A stretch of 64,000 nucleotides of DNA from Thermoanaerobacterales bacterium (GCA_012840135.1 DUMA01000007.1:1-64000), one strand, 5' to 3'; positions 49,507 through 58,593 are shown, numbered from the stretch's first letter. Notes: a model not told the origin generated them from the letters alone. Numbers and translations are program-made.

Positions 49507-49535
49507 ATATTCTACATGAAATATAATATTCCTTC
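49507..49535 (-). promoter_or_regulatory. Sigma-H-like promoter of eda
   Basis: Minus strand GAAGGAATA (49527-49535), 11 bases, GTAGAATAT (49507-49515), a full match to the consensus. Confidence 0.65.
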
Positions 49536-49671
49536 TTTAACCTGATTTATTTCTATAACTTTTCATGCATCCTATGCAGGTTTTTATTCTCTTATTGTTG
49601 AGCTGCCCTTCATCATAAATGTCTAAATTTAAAAATATCCCGGTATCGACCATGTCTAGGGCTTCCTGCTA

Positions 49672-49692
49672 TATATCTAAATTTTAGATATA
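49672..49692. repeat. AT-rich palindrome in the eda-ferredoxin gap
   Basis: TATATCTAAA and TTTAGATATA are inverted around one T. The gap 49536-49770 otherwise holds no credible gene; no ribosome site supports the short open frames. Function unknown. Confidence 0.35.
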
Positions 49693-49770
49693 GATAACTT
49701 GTTGAAGTCCCTCTGCGTAAAGACAGATAGCAATACCTAACCTTGGATATCACAAAGACCATATAAACAC

Positions 49771-49809
49771 AAAAAAATTGAGTTTCATCATGATGATGAA
49801 ACTCAATTT
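49771..49809 (-). terminator. Strong terminator of the ferredoxin gene
   Basis: A perfect 16-bp stem (49775-49790 with 49794-49809) and 3-base loop, followed on the minus strand by continuous T residues. It begins eight bases after the ferredoxin stop. Confidence 0.9.
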
Positions 49810-49816
49810 CCATTTG

Positions 49817-50005
49817 TTATTCCTCTTTTATTGCTTCCGATGGGCAGTTTTCTAATGCTTCTCTTGCTTCATCTTCTGCATCGGCGGGCACTTCATCTAC
49901 TGTAGAATGAGCCTTGCCGTCATCGTTCCAGTCAAAAACCGCCGGGCAGGTATCGATGCAAAGTCCACAGCTGATGCAAAGGTCCTGATCAACGTATACC
50001 TTCAA
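49817..50005 (-). CDS. 4Fe-4S ferredoxin
   Basis: A 62-residue single-cluster ferredoxin. Cys10, Cys13, Cys16 (CISCGLC) and Cys54 (NCPSEA) are the likely cluster ligands, with Cys20 spare, possibly for a disulfide. The acidic middle is typical of this electron carrier. The start is TTG 50005, eight bases after GGAGG. A candidate promoter TTGCAT-18-TAAAAT lies upstream. Confidence 0.93.
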   Translation of the reverse strand: MKVYVDQDLCISCGLCIDTCPAVFDWNDDGKAHSTVDEVPADAEDEAREALENCPSEAIKEE

Positions 50006-50076
50006 GGATAAAACCTCCTCAAATAGTTTTCCTTGACTATTTTACCACAATCAGGTGGACTTATGCAAAGGTTTTT

Positions 50077-51528
50077 TTAGATTTTTTCTTCGACAATATT
50101 TTTTATTTCCTCAAGTTTGATACCCGTATTCAGCGGGCGCGTCCTGAAGTAGAAGTACAGAAATGCCGCCGCTGCCGCAATTAAACCCACAGGGTACGAT
50201 ACGCTGGTGGGCAGGCCGAAGCCCTCTGGTGCCTGAAATATATAGGTTATACTGACCGCCGTCATGAAGGTGGCCGGGATTGCGGCAATCCAGTAATTCT
50301 TATTTTCCCTCACAAGATATACGGCTCCAGCCCACAACACCATCATGGCCAATGTCTGATTGGACCATGCGAAATATCTCCACACGATGTTAAAATCTAT
50401 CTGCGAGAGAACAATACCCACAGCAAACATGGGAATCGTTATTTTATATCTGTTAATTATCGGCTTCTGATCGAGCTTTATCATTTCCGCTATGGTATAC
50501 CTTGCAGCTCTAAATGCCGTATCTCCGGACGTTATGGGGAGCACCACCACTCCCAGGATGGCCAGCACTCCTCCTACAGCTCCCATCATTCCAAAAGATG
50601 CTTCTTTTACCACCCCCGATGGTCCGGCAGGCGTGGCCAGAACTTTTCCCAGGGCCGGTATTCCGCCATAGAAGCTCATGGCAGCCGCAGCCCAGATGAG
50701 GGCTATTACAGATTCGACTATCATCATGCCGTAAAATACGAATCTACCCTCTTTTTCATTCCTGATGCACCTTGATATTATTGGAGACTGGGTGGCGTGG
50801 AATCCGCTTATGGCTCCGCAGGCTATTGTTATGAACATTAGAGGCCACAGCGGTGCCCCCTTTGGATGTAGATTTGCCAGGGTTATTTCCGGTATATGGT
50901 ACCCCTGGAAAAGCAGAGAACCGCCTATGCCGAAGGCCATAATCAGCAGTATGGCACCGAAAATCGGATATATTCTGCCGATAATCTTATCGATGGGGAG
51001 CAGTGTCGCCAGAAAGTAATATGCAAATATTATCCATACCCACACGCTCTTGGTCAATACTTCCGGCGTCAGGATGGCCAGCAAACCAGCGGGACCGTTG
51101 ACAAATACCACACCCACCAGCACCAGAAGAACTACCGCAAATACGTTGATTATAATTCTACTCTTTTCGCCCAGATACTTTGCGGCAATTTCAGGAACAT
51201 TGGCGCCCTTGTTTCGAAGAGATATCATGCCCGCCAGATAATCGTGCACGGCGCCGGCAAAGATGCCTCCGAACACTATCCAAAGGAAAGCTGCCGGTCC
51301 CCAAAGGGCTCCTGAGATTGCGCCGTAGATGGGCCCAAGGCCCGCAATATTTAATAACTGAATGAGAGCGCTGCGGTATTTGTCCATGGGCACAAAGTCT
51401 ACGCCATCATTAATAGTGTAACATGGTGTTTTTCGGTTTTCATCAGCGCCGAACACCCTCTCGATGATGGCACCATAAATTATATAACCGGCTATAAGAG
51501 CGATAATGGAACCAATGAAGGAAAACAT
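50077..51528 (-). CDS. CstA/BtsT-family transporter
   Basis: A 483-residue membrane protein with about 14 hydrophobic segments. Family hallmarks are PCYTINDGVDFVPMDKYRSALIQLLNIAGLGPIYGAISGALWGPAAFLW (residues about 35-85), GMISLRNKGANVPEI and FHATQSPIISRCIRNEKEG. CstA was linked to peptide uptake; BtsT carries pyruvate. The LytR/LytS pair encoded next door is the same kind of regulator (BtsSR/YpdAB) that controls BtsT in E. coli, so pyruvate uptake is the favoured role. The leader has two GCCGTT-type sites and AGGGGG before ATG. Confidence 0.92.
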   Translation of the reverse strand: MFSFIGSIIALIAGYIIYGAIIERVFGADENRKTPCYTINDGVDFVPMDKYRSALIQLLNIAGLGPIYGAISGALWGPAAFLWIVFGGIFAGAVHDYLAGMISLRNKGANVPEIAAKYLGEKSRIIINVFAVVLLVLVGVVFVNGPAGLLAILTPEVLTKSVWVWIIFAYYFLATLLPIDKIIGRIYPIFGAILLIMAFGIGGSLLFQGYHIPEITLANLHPKGAPLWPLMFITIACGAISGFHATQSPIISRCIRNEKEGRFVFYGMMIVESVIALIWAAAAMSFYGGIPALGKVLATPAGPSGVVKEASFGMMGAVGGVLAILGVVVLPITSGDTAFRAARYTIAEMIKLDQKPIINRYKITIPMFAVGIVLSQIDFNIVWRYFAWSNQTLAMMVLWAGAVYLVRENKNYWIAAIPATFMTAVSITYIFQAPEGFGLPTSVSYPVGLIAAAAAFLYFYFRTRPLNTGIKLEEIKNIVEEKI

Positions 51529-51627
51529 TTTGATACCCCCTTTATTTTTTGTTTTTTCCGCTCAAGCGGATACTTTCTTAATATTATTTTAAATCATAAA
51601 CTTGAGTTATTGCGATTTTTCGCCCTC

Positions 51628-51675
51628 AACGGCAAAAAAAAAGACCTCTAAGGTCGTAAAATCATCTTGAACGGC
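51628..51675 (-). promoter_or_regulatory. Candidate LytTR-type binding sites upstream of cstA
   Basis: Minus strand TTGCCGTTCAAG (GCCGTT at 51670-51675) and TTGCCGTTGAGG (GCCGTT at 51628-51633) are direct repeats 42 bases apart, exactly four helical turns. They resemble the LytTR half-site M-M-G-T-T-N-R-K. They lie 100-150 bases before cstA and flank the lytR terminator. Confidence 0.4.
51634..51655 (-). terminator. Terminator of lytS-lytR
   Basis: GACCT (51643-51647) pairs with AGGTC (51651-51655) around 3 bases, followed on the minus strand by nine T residues. Confidence 0.7.
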
Positions 51676-51696
51676 AATTAAATATAAGAATTATTA

Positions 51697-52464
51697 TCAG
51701 ATTTCAAACATTTCCCTTAACTCCTTGGCATGTCTTCTGCTGACAGGAACCTCATCCTTTTCATAGCCTTTGATGGTCAGTATGAAAGTGCCGTTAAACC
51801 ACGGGATAATCTCCTTCACTTTTTCAAAATTAACCAGATAACTCTTATGGGTCCTGACAAAATCGGGGCTCGCTATTTTTTCTTCCAGCTCGGAAAGGGT
51901 ATAGGGACTTAAAAACTCCCCTTTTTCGGTTTTTATTTTGCTTCCTTTTTCAATGGCTTCACAGTAACATATATCATCGGGACATATCAGGTAAATCCTG
52001 TCGTTTTTCCAAAGTGAAATTTTGCCGCAACCCGGTTTCCTGGTCTTTTGAATGTATTCCGAAACCCTGAGTGATTCCTGTTTCTGTTTTCTTTCCCCGA
52101 ATACTTCGATTAGCCTTTTTATTGTTTTATCCAGTCTTTTTTCAGAAAAGGGCTTTAAAATGTAATCCAGGGCATTTATCTCAAAAGCTTTGACGGCATA
52201 CTCATCATAAGCCGTGGCAAATACCACCACCGGTGATACCCCTTCCGAGAATACCTGCCAGGCTACTTCAAAACCGTCTATATCGGAAAGCTGTACATCA
52301 AGAAAAACTACATCGGGTTTTAAATTCAATATTTTTTCTATGGCTTCCTGCCCCGATGAAGCTTCGCCGACGATTTTTATTTCATCATAAGCTTCCAGGA
52401 GATAGCACAGTTCTTCCCTGGCAGGGGGCTCGTCATCTACCAGCAGCACTGTAAATTCCACCAT
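51697..52464 (-). CDS. LytR/AlgR-family response regulator
   Basis: A 255-residue regulator: receiver domain with acidic pocket VDDEPP and phospho-acceptor Asp56 (DVVFLDVQLSD), switch region FATAYDEYAVKAFEINALDYILKPF, then a LytTR DNA-binding domain from about residue 145 (ISLWKNDRIYLICPDDI ... DFVRTHKSYLVN). The start ATG overlaps the end of the sensor gene by 32 bases. It probably activates cstA, transcribed from the next unit. Confidence 0.94.
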   Translation of the reverse strand: MVEFTVLLVDDEPPAREELCYLLEAYDEIKIVGEASSGQEAIEKILNLKPDVVFLDVQLSDIDGFEVAWQVFSEGVSPVVVFATAYDEYAVKAFEINALDYILKPFSEKRLDKTIKRLIEVFGERKQKQESLRVSEYIQKTRKPGCGKISLWKNDRIYLICPDDICYCEAIEKGSKIKTEKGEFLSPYTLSELEEKIASPDFVRTHKSYLVNFEKVKEIIPWFNGTFILTIKGYEKDEVPVSRRHAKELREMFEI

Positions 52465-54160
52465 CGTTCCTCCCTGCCTTCTGTGCCGGAATAAAGAACT
52501 TTACCTCCGTTCCCATGCCCGGCATTGAAAATATCGCAAGACGACTTTTGCTGCCGTAAAGGCTTTCCAGCCTGCCGTTGACATTGTACAGGCCTATTTT
52601 ATCGCGGCAGGCCGAGCGGGATAGAACTTCTTCCGCCATGCCTTTCTCCATACCCACTCCATCGTCCGTCACGGATATTTCCACCCCATTTTCAACACTT
52701 CTGGCAGCTATTTGGACCGTCCCACCGCTCTTTTTCGGCAAAAGCCCGTGTTTTATGGCATTTTCCACCAGAGGCTGCAGGATAAGAGGCGGCACCATGA
52801 TATTTACTCCCGCCTGTATTTCGAAGACAGCCTTCAACCTGTCACCAAACCTCGCCTGTTCTATGGCCAGGTATGCCTTCACGTGTTCCAATTCCTGTTC
52901 CAGGGGCACCATTTCTAGGCCTATACTTAAATTTTTCCTGAAGAAATCTCCAAGATAAATGAGCAGTTCTCGGGCTCTGGCCGGGTCCTTCCTTAGAACC
53001 GATATGATGGTGTTCAATGCATTGAATAAGAAATGAGGATTTATCTGGGACTGAAGCGCCTTTAGTTCAGCTCGTGCTAGAAGTCTTGATTGATATTCAG
53101 CCCTGCCCAGTTCCAGTTGGGTTGAAAACAGCTGCCCCAGACCTTCCGCCAGCTTCACATCCACGCTGGAAATGCTGTTTTCACGGCTTTTATACAGCTT
53201 CAAACTTCCTATAACATTTTCTCCTTCCTTTAATGGCACAATGACGGCAGATTTTAGCGGACAACTTTCATCGGGGCATTCTATTTCCGCTCTGGAAGAA
53301 GCTACCTGGCACTCACCGGTGGCCAGAGCCCTGCGGGTGGCTTCGGTAAGAACTTCGTGGCCCGACCTGTGATGGTCCTCGCCAGCCCCTATGTGGGCAA
53401 GGATTTGATGATCATCGGTTATTGCCACCGCATCAAAATCGGCCTTTTCGTAGATTATCTTTACAGTCTTATATGCTGACAGTTCATTCATGCCGCGCTT
53501 GAGGTACGGCAGCGTCTCCGAAGCTATATCTAAAGCAAGCTGCGCCTGATAAGCTCCCGCTCTTTCCTGCTCCTTGAAAATATTGTCCACGATCAATATG
53601 AAGATGGCGATTCCCGCTGCATTTACCGCAGTCATGGGGAACCATATGACCCTGACAAGTTCCAGAGCCGCATTAAAAGGTTTGGCTATAATTAAAATAA
53701 TAACCATCTGGAGAAGTTCCAGAGCTACGCCTATCAAGAAAGCCACAGGCCACTCCACCCTGCCGTGTTTTAATTTTCTGTGGATGAATCCGGCTATGGT
53801 GGCTTCTGTAAATGTCGACACCGAACAGGCTACAGCGGTAAATCCGCCTATATCTATGGCCCAGCGGTGAAATCCGGCAATAAAACCTGATAGGATGCCC
53901 ACCATGGGCCCACCCAGCAGCCCACCGATGATGACGCCCACGGCTCTGGAGTTGGCTATGGCACCGTAGATTGGTATGCCAAGATAAGTTCCCATAATTC
54001 CGAAGGCACCGAAGATTGCTGAGAGTACCATTTTATCTTTCAGGGATACTTCATTTTTAAGTATCAGATTTTTAAAGGGTCTGCTTCTTGACAGCAGATA
54101 TGCTATTACTATAAAGAAGCCCAGCCTGTTAACAAGATTTATTAGAATGGAAAAAATCAT
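52433..54160 (-). CDS. LytS-family sensor histidine kinase
   Basis: A 575-residue sensor. Residues 1-190 hold the 5TM-5TMR_LYT membrane module (GGLLGGPMVGILSGFIAGFHRW). A GAF-like domain spans about 215-345. The His_kinase motif LKALQSQINPHFLFNALNTI has the phospho-His, and the HATPase_c domain shows NAIKHG and DDGVGM. This module senses external metabolites, pyruvate in the BtsS/YpdA group. ATG with GGGAG start. Head of the lytS-lytR operon. Confidence 0.94.
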   Translation of the reverse strand: MIFSILINLVNRLGFFIVIAYLLSRSRPFKNLILKNEVSLKDKMVLSAIFGAFGIMGTYLGIPIYGAIANSRAVGVIIGGLLGGPMVGILSGFIAGFHRWAIDIGGFTAVACSVSTFTEATIAGFIHRKLKHGRVEWPVAFLIGVALELLQMVIILIIAKPFNAALELVRVIWFPMTAVNAAGIAIFILIVDNIFKEQERAGAYQAQLALDIASETLPYLKRGMNELSAYKTVKIIYEKADFDAVAITDDHQILAHIGAGEDHHRSGHEVLTEATRRALATGECQVASSRAEIECPDESCPLKSAVIVPLKEGENVIGSLKLYKSRENSISSVDVKLAEGLGQLFSTQLELGRAEYQSRLLARAELKALQSQINPHFLFNALNTIISVLRKDPARARELLIYLGDFFRKNLSIGLEMVPLEQELEHVKAYLAIEQARFGDRLKAVFEIQAGVNIMVPPLILQPLVENAIKHGLLPKKSGGTVQIAARSVENGVEISVTDDGVGMEKGMAEEVLSRSACRDKIGLYNVNGRLESLYGSKSRLAIFSMPGMGTEVKFFIPAQKAGRNDGGIYSAAGR

Positions 54161-54394
54161 GTTTTCATCTCCCGAAAGCCGTCATGTCTTAACTTTCTAT
54201 AAATAAATATATCACATTTTGTGAAAAGTATAAATTTATTTTTTACTTTAATGCAGGTAAAACTTTAAAACTTAAAAGCAAATAAATGCTTTCTGACTTT
54301 TTCTGTCAAAATAGATTTTTATATTCCTATACCTGTCATTATATGTTATAATTGTTTACTGGATATAACACTGGACGAAGCGGGGGTACTTTTC

Positions 54395-54832
54395 TTGCAA
54401 AGCTCTCAAAGATCCCTATCACTTGAAACCATAAAAAGAGGCCTGCTGGCCGGCATCGATGTAACATGGCAACTGTCGCGCATCATAATCCCCATTTATT
54501 TTATAGTCACTTTTCTGAAACACACCCCTGTGTTAAACCTCTTATCCGGCTTGTTTTCGCCATTGATGAGAATCTTCGGCCTGCCGGGGAAAGCCGCCAT
54601 TGTCCTGGTCCTGGGCAATGTGGTAAACCTGTATGCGGCCATCGGGGCTATGGTTTCCCTATCCCTCACTTTAAAAGAAATAACCATACTGGCTATCATG
54701 CTTTCCTTCTGCCACAGTTTGCCTGTTGAAACCGCCCTGGCAAAAAAAATCGGCCTTTCGGCGGTAAATGTCATCGCAGTGAGGGCGACACTTGCAATCG
54801 TATCTGGTATTGCTTTCAATCTAATATTATGA
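54395..54832 (+). CDS. Nucleoside-recognition (SpmA/SpmB-like) membrane protein, first half
   Basis: A 145-residue membrane protein with Gate-type nucleoside-recognition segments (KHTPVLNLLSGLFSPLMRIFGLPGKAAIVLVLGN). It is about one SpmA-sized half and is followed by a second half gene. In sporulators SpmA/SpmB affect spore core dehydration; other pairs may be transporters. TTG 54395 follows GGGGG by eight bases. The true partner activity is unknown. Confidence 0.82.
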   Translation: MQSSQRSLSLETIKRGLLAGIDVTWQLSRIIIPIYFIVTFLKHTPVLNLLSGLFSPLMRIFGLPGKAAIVLVLGNVVNLYAAIGAMVSLSLTLKEITILAIMLSFCHSLPVETALAKKIGLSAVNVIAVRATLAIVSGIAFNLIL

Positions 54833-54877
54833 GTGAGTCAAAAAACAGTCCGCCAACTCAAAAAACGGAGGAATCAT

Positions 54878-55339
54878 ATGGTAGGTATAATAAAAGAAGC
54901 CGCCGTAGGCAGCTTTCTGTCGGTGAAACAAATTGCCATTATCGTGATCCCGCTCATGGTATTCATGGAAATATTAAAAGACATGGGGGTCCTCAACAGA
55001 ATCGCCAACCTCTTTTCTCCCGTAGTCAAAATATACGGCATGAAAAAAGAGTCCGGTTTTCCGCTGGTGATAGGAATCATCATAGGACTATCTTACGGCG
55101 CAGGCATTATATTTCGGTCGTCCCGGGAAGACAACCTACCGAAAAGGGATCTTTACCTCATTACTTATTTTCTGGTTTCAGCCCATGCAGTTTTTGAGGA
55201 TACGGCCATCTTCATGGCCATCGGCGCCAGCGGCGCGCTCCTCCTCGTCACTCGCCTTCTGGTAGCGGCATTTTTTACTTTTCTCGCTTCACGGCTCATA
55301 AAGGACCGGGATGAAATTATGTCAGAAAAAGCAGGGTGA
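54878..55339 (+). CDS. Nucleoside-recognition (SpmA/SpmB-like) membrane protein, second half
   Basis: A 153-residue membrane protein with the same domain: MEILKDMGVLNRIANLFSPVVKIYGM and GLSYGAGIIF segments, ending in a basic tail. ATG 54878 has CGGAGG 7 bases upstream; ATG 54833 directly after the previous gene lacks a ribosome site. It probably forms a two-subunit unit with the preceding protein. Confidence 0.83.
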   Translation: MVGIIKEAAVGSFLSVKQIAIIVIPLMVFMEILKDMGVLNRIANLFSPVVKIYGMKKESGFPLVIGIIIGLSYGAGIIFRSSREDNLPKRDLYLITYFLVSAHAVFEDTAIFMAIGASGALLLVTRLLVAAFFTFLASRLIKDRDEIMSEKAG

Positions 55340-55344
55340 ACAAT

Positions 55345-55671
55345 ATGAACAAAAAGGACGGCAACAGCTTCAAAGTCATCAGTCTGCCAAAATTGAACGG
55401 CTTAACTCCAACTCTCGAATCTACAGCCCTGAAGCTTATGGAAGAAGCCGGCGAGCTGGCTCAGGCCATCGGCAAATTTCGGGGGCGCAGCGGCGAAAAG
55501 ATCAGGATGGAGGAAAAAGAAGCGGTAGACATGATGGCCAGGGAACTTCTGGATGTGGCTCAGGTGGCCGTTTCCATGATGTTCGTTCTGGAAGAAAATT
55601 ACAACATCGATCTTGAGGAAAAGATTGAACAACATATCCAGAAATTGAAATCAAAGGGATACTTGTTGTAA
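55345..55671 (+). CDS. MazG-like nucleotide pyrophosphohydrolase
   Basis: A 108-residue all-alpha NTP pyrophosphatase. EEAGELAQAIGKFRG (metal-binding Glu residues) and ARELLDVAQVAVSMMFVL (ExxD) form the MazG motif. It would hydrolyse non-canonical or excess nucleotides, or act as in the phage/Firmicute MazG-like group. ATG 55345 has AGGG eight bases upstream; GTG 55336 overlaps the previous stop. Last gene of the plus-strand trio. Confidence 0.85.
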   Translation: MNKKDGNSFKVISLPKLNGLTPTLESTALKLMEEAGELAQAIGKFRGRSGEKIRMEEKEAVDMMARELLDVAQVAVSMMFVLEENYNIDLEEKIEQHIQKLKSKGYLL

Positions 55672-55695
55672 ATTCGGATTTGAACGGCTTTTTAT

Positions 55696-56961
55696 TCACG
55701 CAAGCTGAAGTTCATTTACCATGGCGGCAAGGTTTTCAAAAAACTCGCGGTTGGTCTTAGTCCTTTTCAGACGGTTGATGAGGGTTGTGGCAGCCTCTAC
55801 GGTATCCAGAGGAGCCAGAGCTTTTCTCAAGACCCAGACCGCTTCCAGTTCTTCTTTCGACAGGAGCAATTCTTCCCGGCGGGTGCCTGATTTTTTTATA
55901 TCTATGGCAGGGTAAATTCTGCGCTCGGAAAGTTTCCTGTCCAGATGTATCTCCATATTGCCCGTACCCTTAAATTCCTCGTATATGACATCATCCATGC
56001 GGCTTCCTGTCTCCACCAGAGCCGTGGCTATTATGGTGAGGCTGCCGCCTTCCTCAATATTGCGGGCTGCCCCGAAAAATCTCTTGGGCTTGTGCAGGGC
56101 GCTGGGGTCCAGGCCGCCGGACAACGTTCTGCCGGTAGGAGGAACCACCAGGTTATTGGCCCGGGCCAGGCGCGTAATGCTATCCAGCAGGATGACCACA
56201 TCCCTCCTGCTCTCCACCAGCCTTTGAGCCCTTTCCAGCACCATATCCGCCACCCTGAGGTGGTTTTCGGGAAGTTCATCAAAGGTGGAACTCACCACTT
56301 CGCCATCTACAGAGCGCCTGATATCGGTTACCTCTTCGGGCCTTTCATCTATTAAAAGAACTATGAGCTGTACATCCGGATGGTTTTTGGTGAGGCTGTT
56401 GGCGATTTTTTTGAGCATCATAGTTTTGCCCGCTTTAGGCGGCGAAACAATGAGGGCTCTCTGACCTTTGCCTATGGGAGAAATTATATCTATGATTCTG
56501 GTGGAAAGGTCCTGGGGGTCATTCTCAAGGGTTAGCCTAGGCTGGGGAAAGATGGGGGTCAGGGAATCGAAGTGAAACCGCCCTACCGCATGTTCCGGAT
56601 CCAGGCCATTGACCTCGGATATCTGCAGTATGGCTCTGTACTTTTCCCCTTCTTTGGGAGGCCTTATTTTCCCGGAAATCATATCGCCCGTCCTTAAGTG
56701 AAATCGGCGGATCTGAGATGGGGATATATATATATCTTCATCGGACGGCAAATAGTTTTCGATCCGCAAAAAGCCATATCCATCAGGCAGGACTTCAAGG
56801 ACACCTTCGGCCATAGTATCCCCGGGTTCTTCAGCCATGGTTTCCATGATTTTGATTATGAGTTCACGCTTGCGATATTTGTAATATCCTGGTATCTTTT
56901 TTTCCTTGGCAATTTCATGCAGTTCAGCAATGGTCTTTTTTTCAAGTTCTGTAATTAACAA
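55696..56961 (-). CDS. rho: Transcription termination factor Rho
   Basis: A 421-residue hexameric RNA helicase. N-terminal helix bundle [21 protein letters not shown], cold-shock RNA-binding domain with [23 protein letters not shown], Walker [16 protein letters not shown], Walker [16 protein letters not shown], the Q-loop/R-loop region and [15 protein letters not shown]. Full length for a Firmicute Rho. TTG 56961 is six bases after AAGGAGTG and starts the normal family N-terminus; ATG 56979 overlaps that site. Confidence 0.97.
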   Translation of the reverse strand: MLITELEKKTIAELHEIAKEKKIPGYYKYRKRELIIKIMETMAEEPGDTMAEGVLEVLPDGYGFLRIENYLPSDEDIYISPSQIRRFHLRTGDMISGKIRPPKEGEKYRAILQISEVNGLDPEHAVGRFHFDSLTPIFPQPRLTLENDPQDLSTRIIDIISPIGKGQRALIVSPPKAGKTMMLKKIANSLTKNHPDVQLIVLLIDERPEEVTDIRRSVDGEVVSSTFDELPENHLRVADMVLERAQRLVESRRDVVILLDSITRLARANNLVVPPTGRTLSGGLDPSALHKPKRFFGAARNIEEGGSLTIIATALVETGSRMDDVIYEEFKGTGNMEIHLDRKLSERRIYPAIDIKKSGTRREELLLSKEELEAVWVLRKALAPLDTVEAATTLINRLKRTKTNREFFENLAAMVNELQLA

Positions 56962-57112
56962 ATTTTCACTCCTTTTCATCGGGAATAAAGGCGGTTATGC
57001 AACCTAGCTTGAGGAATGGATTCTTTCAAACTTCATGCGGGAAATGCCGAAAGGTGTGGTTCTATCAAAGATTATGCGCATGGAAGGAAAAAATATTCAT
57101 GGGGAAACTTTT

Positions 57113-57145
57113 AAAAAAGGAGGCCCGGTTGAGGGTCTCCTTTTT
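57113..57145 (-). terminator. Terminator of the kinase/receiver operon
   Basis: A 13-bp stem with one G-U pair (57114-57126 with 57133-57145) followed on the minus strand by six T residues. It is symmetrical enough to act in both directions. The 57146-57250 stretch holds nothing else recognised. Confidence 0.8.
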
Positions 57146-57250
57146 ATTGATACACCGAGGAGGATTTGCCTTTTGCTAGTTATTATACCATTTATATCTT
57201 GTATCGTCAATATTTGACCCATATTTATAAAATGAATTTAACCGCCGGTT

Positions 57251-58201
57251 CTAAGATACTCCCGGCAATTCTATAATAAACTTTGTTCCCCGTCCTTCTT
57301 CGGACTCAAATTTTATTATGCCTCCATAGCTCGATATGATCCTTCTGGATATATATAGACCAAGGCCCGTACCACTTTCTTTTGTGGTAAAGAAAGGCTT
57401 AAAGATCTCGCTCATATCCTCCTTCTTTATACCGATCCCATCATCCTTGATCTCTGTAATCACCGTATTTACTCCAGAGTATACATTTATGTAAATATTT
57501 CCCCCGGATGGCATCGCATCAATGGCATTTTGAATTATATTTATGTAAACCTGTTTTAACTGGTCCGCATCTATGTAAACCGGGTTTACCTCATCAGCCT
57601 TAAAATGACTTAATATGCCTTTTAAATCAAACTGAGGTTTTAATAAATTCATAATATCCTTCAACATCTTATCTATATAAATATTGTCATACTTTTTTCT
57701 ATGTTCTTTTGTAAGTGACAGAAAATCATCCACCAGCCTGGCAAGGCGGTCAAGTTCGATGGCCATGATTTTCGTATATTCTCTGCGCTTATCTTCCTGT
57801 ATCAGACTGCTTTCGAGAAGTTGCAGAAAACCCCTGATAGAAAAGATGGGATTTTTAATTTCATGCACAGCACTTGCGGCCAGTTCACCCATTACTGTCA
57901 AACTTTCCAGCCGCGATATGTTTTTCCGAAGCCTTTCAAGTTCATTCTTATCTTCATAAGAAATGATGGCTCCAAGGTTGGTATCATGACCTTTCACAAG
58001 AGATGTGGTAACATCAAAAACCAGCGGCTCCTTTTTACCATTGCCGTCACTCTCGTTTTCAAGGTACACCACATGTTTTCCTTCTTTGATCTGAATCGGT
58101 GGTTCCTCGCTGACTGTATGTACATCTTCCGTGAACATTTCTTCATATGCTTTGGCATATTTTACAAAATCATTTTTCCCATCCCGGAGTCCGTCTCCCA
58201 T
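57251..58201 (-). CDS. Cytoplasmic sensor histidine kinase, NtrB-like
   Basis: A 316-residue kinase without membrane segments. A PAS-like N-terminal part (residues 1-90) is followed by HisKA with His113 in ASAVHEIKNPIFSIRG and HATPase_c with QNAIDAM, IKDDGIGI, KPFFTTKESGTGLGL and GRGTKF. ATG 58201 has a strong GAGGAG 7 bases upstream, so it truly overlaps the receiver gene by 40 bases. The signal is unknown; the pair may feed the Spo0-type phosphorelay or another regulator. Confidence 0.92.
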   Translation of the reverse strand: MGDGLRDGKNDFVKYAKAYEEMFTEDVHTVSEEPPIQIKEGKHVVYLENESDGNGKKEPLVFDVTTSLVKGHDTNLGAIISYEDKNELERLRKNISRLESLTVMGELAASAVHEIKNPIFSIRGFLQLLESSLIQEDKRREYTKIMAIELDRLARLVDDFLSLTKEHRKKYDNIYIDKMLKDIMNLLKPQFDLKGILSHFKADEVNPVYIDADQLKQVYINIIQNAIDAMPSGGNIYINVYSGVNTVITEIKDDGIGIKKEDMSEIFKPFFTTKESGTGLGLYISRRIISSYGGIIKFESEEGRGTKFIIELPGVS

Positions 58202-58593
58202 TTGTCTTCTCCTCTCGATGCCAGATCTAAAGTTGTCGAAATTTTTTCTAACACACTTTTCAGTTCCTCCATGTCAAAAGGCTTTACAAGAAAACCGCAG
58301 GCTCCCTCTCTTCTGGCCCGGTTCATATACTCCTCATCGGAAAAACCGGACATGAAAATAGCAGCCACATCGGGTTTTTCCTTTTTTAAATGTGCCAAAA
58401 GGGTGAAGCCGTCAATCCCCGGAATGGTCATGTCGATCAGGGCTATGTCAGGCTTTTCCTGATGCACCATTTCCAAAGCGTCCATGCCATTTCCGACTCC
58501 AAAGGTTAAATACCCCGAAGAATTAAGAGCCTCCAGCAACATGGTCCTAACCCATAGCTGGTCATCCACAACCATCACCTTGCATCTTTCCAC
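58162..58593 (-). CDS. Single-domain response regulator (CheY/Spo0F-like)
   Basis: A 143-residue receiver protein. Acidic pair VVDDQ (Asp10, Asp11), phospho-acceptor Asp54 (IALIDMTIPGIDGF), Ser82 and Lys104 (GFLVKPFD) are complete. No DNA-binding domain, so it must act by protein interaction or phosphotransfer. A Lys/Glu-rich tail of about 25 residues ends the protein. GTG 58593 follows GGGGG by nine bases. Confidence 0.92.
   Translation of the reverse strand: MERCKVMVVDDQLWVRTMLLEALNSSGYLTFGVGNGMDALEMVHQEKPDIALIDMTIPGIDGFTLLAHLKKEKPDVAAIFMSGFSDEEYMNRARREGACGFLVKPFDMEELKSVLEKISTTLDLASRGEDKWETDSGMGKMIL

Noticed and set aside
49613-49813. Small gene in the eda-ferredoxin gap
   Set aside because: Its reading frame starts in the ferredoxin terminator stem, lacks a ribosome site, and has no recognisable protein sequence.
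57035-57217. Small gene between rho and the kinase operon
   Set aside because: No Shine-Dalgarno site before its ATG, no protein similarity, and it runs through the terminator at 57113-57145.
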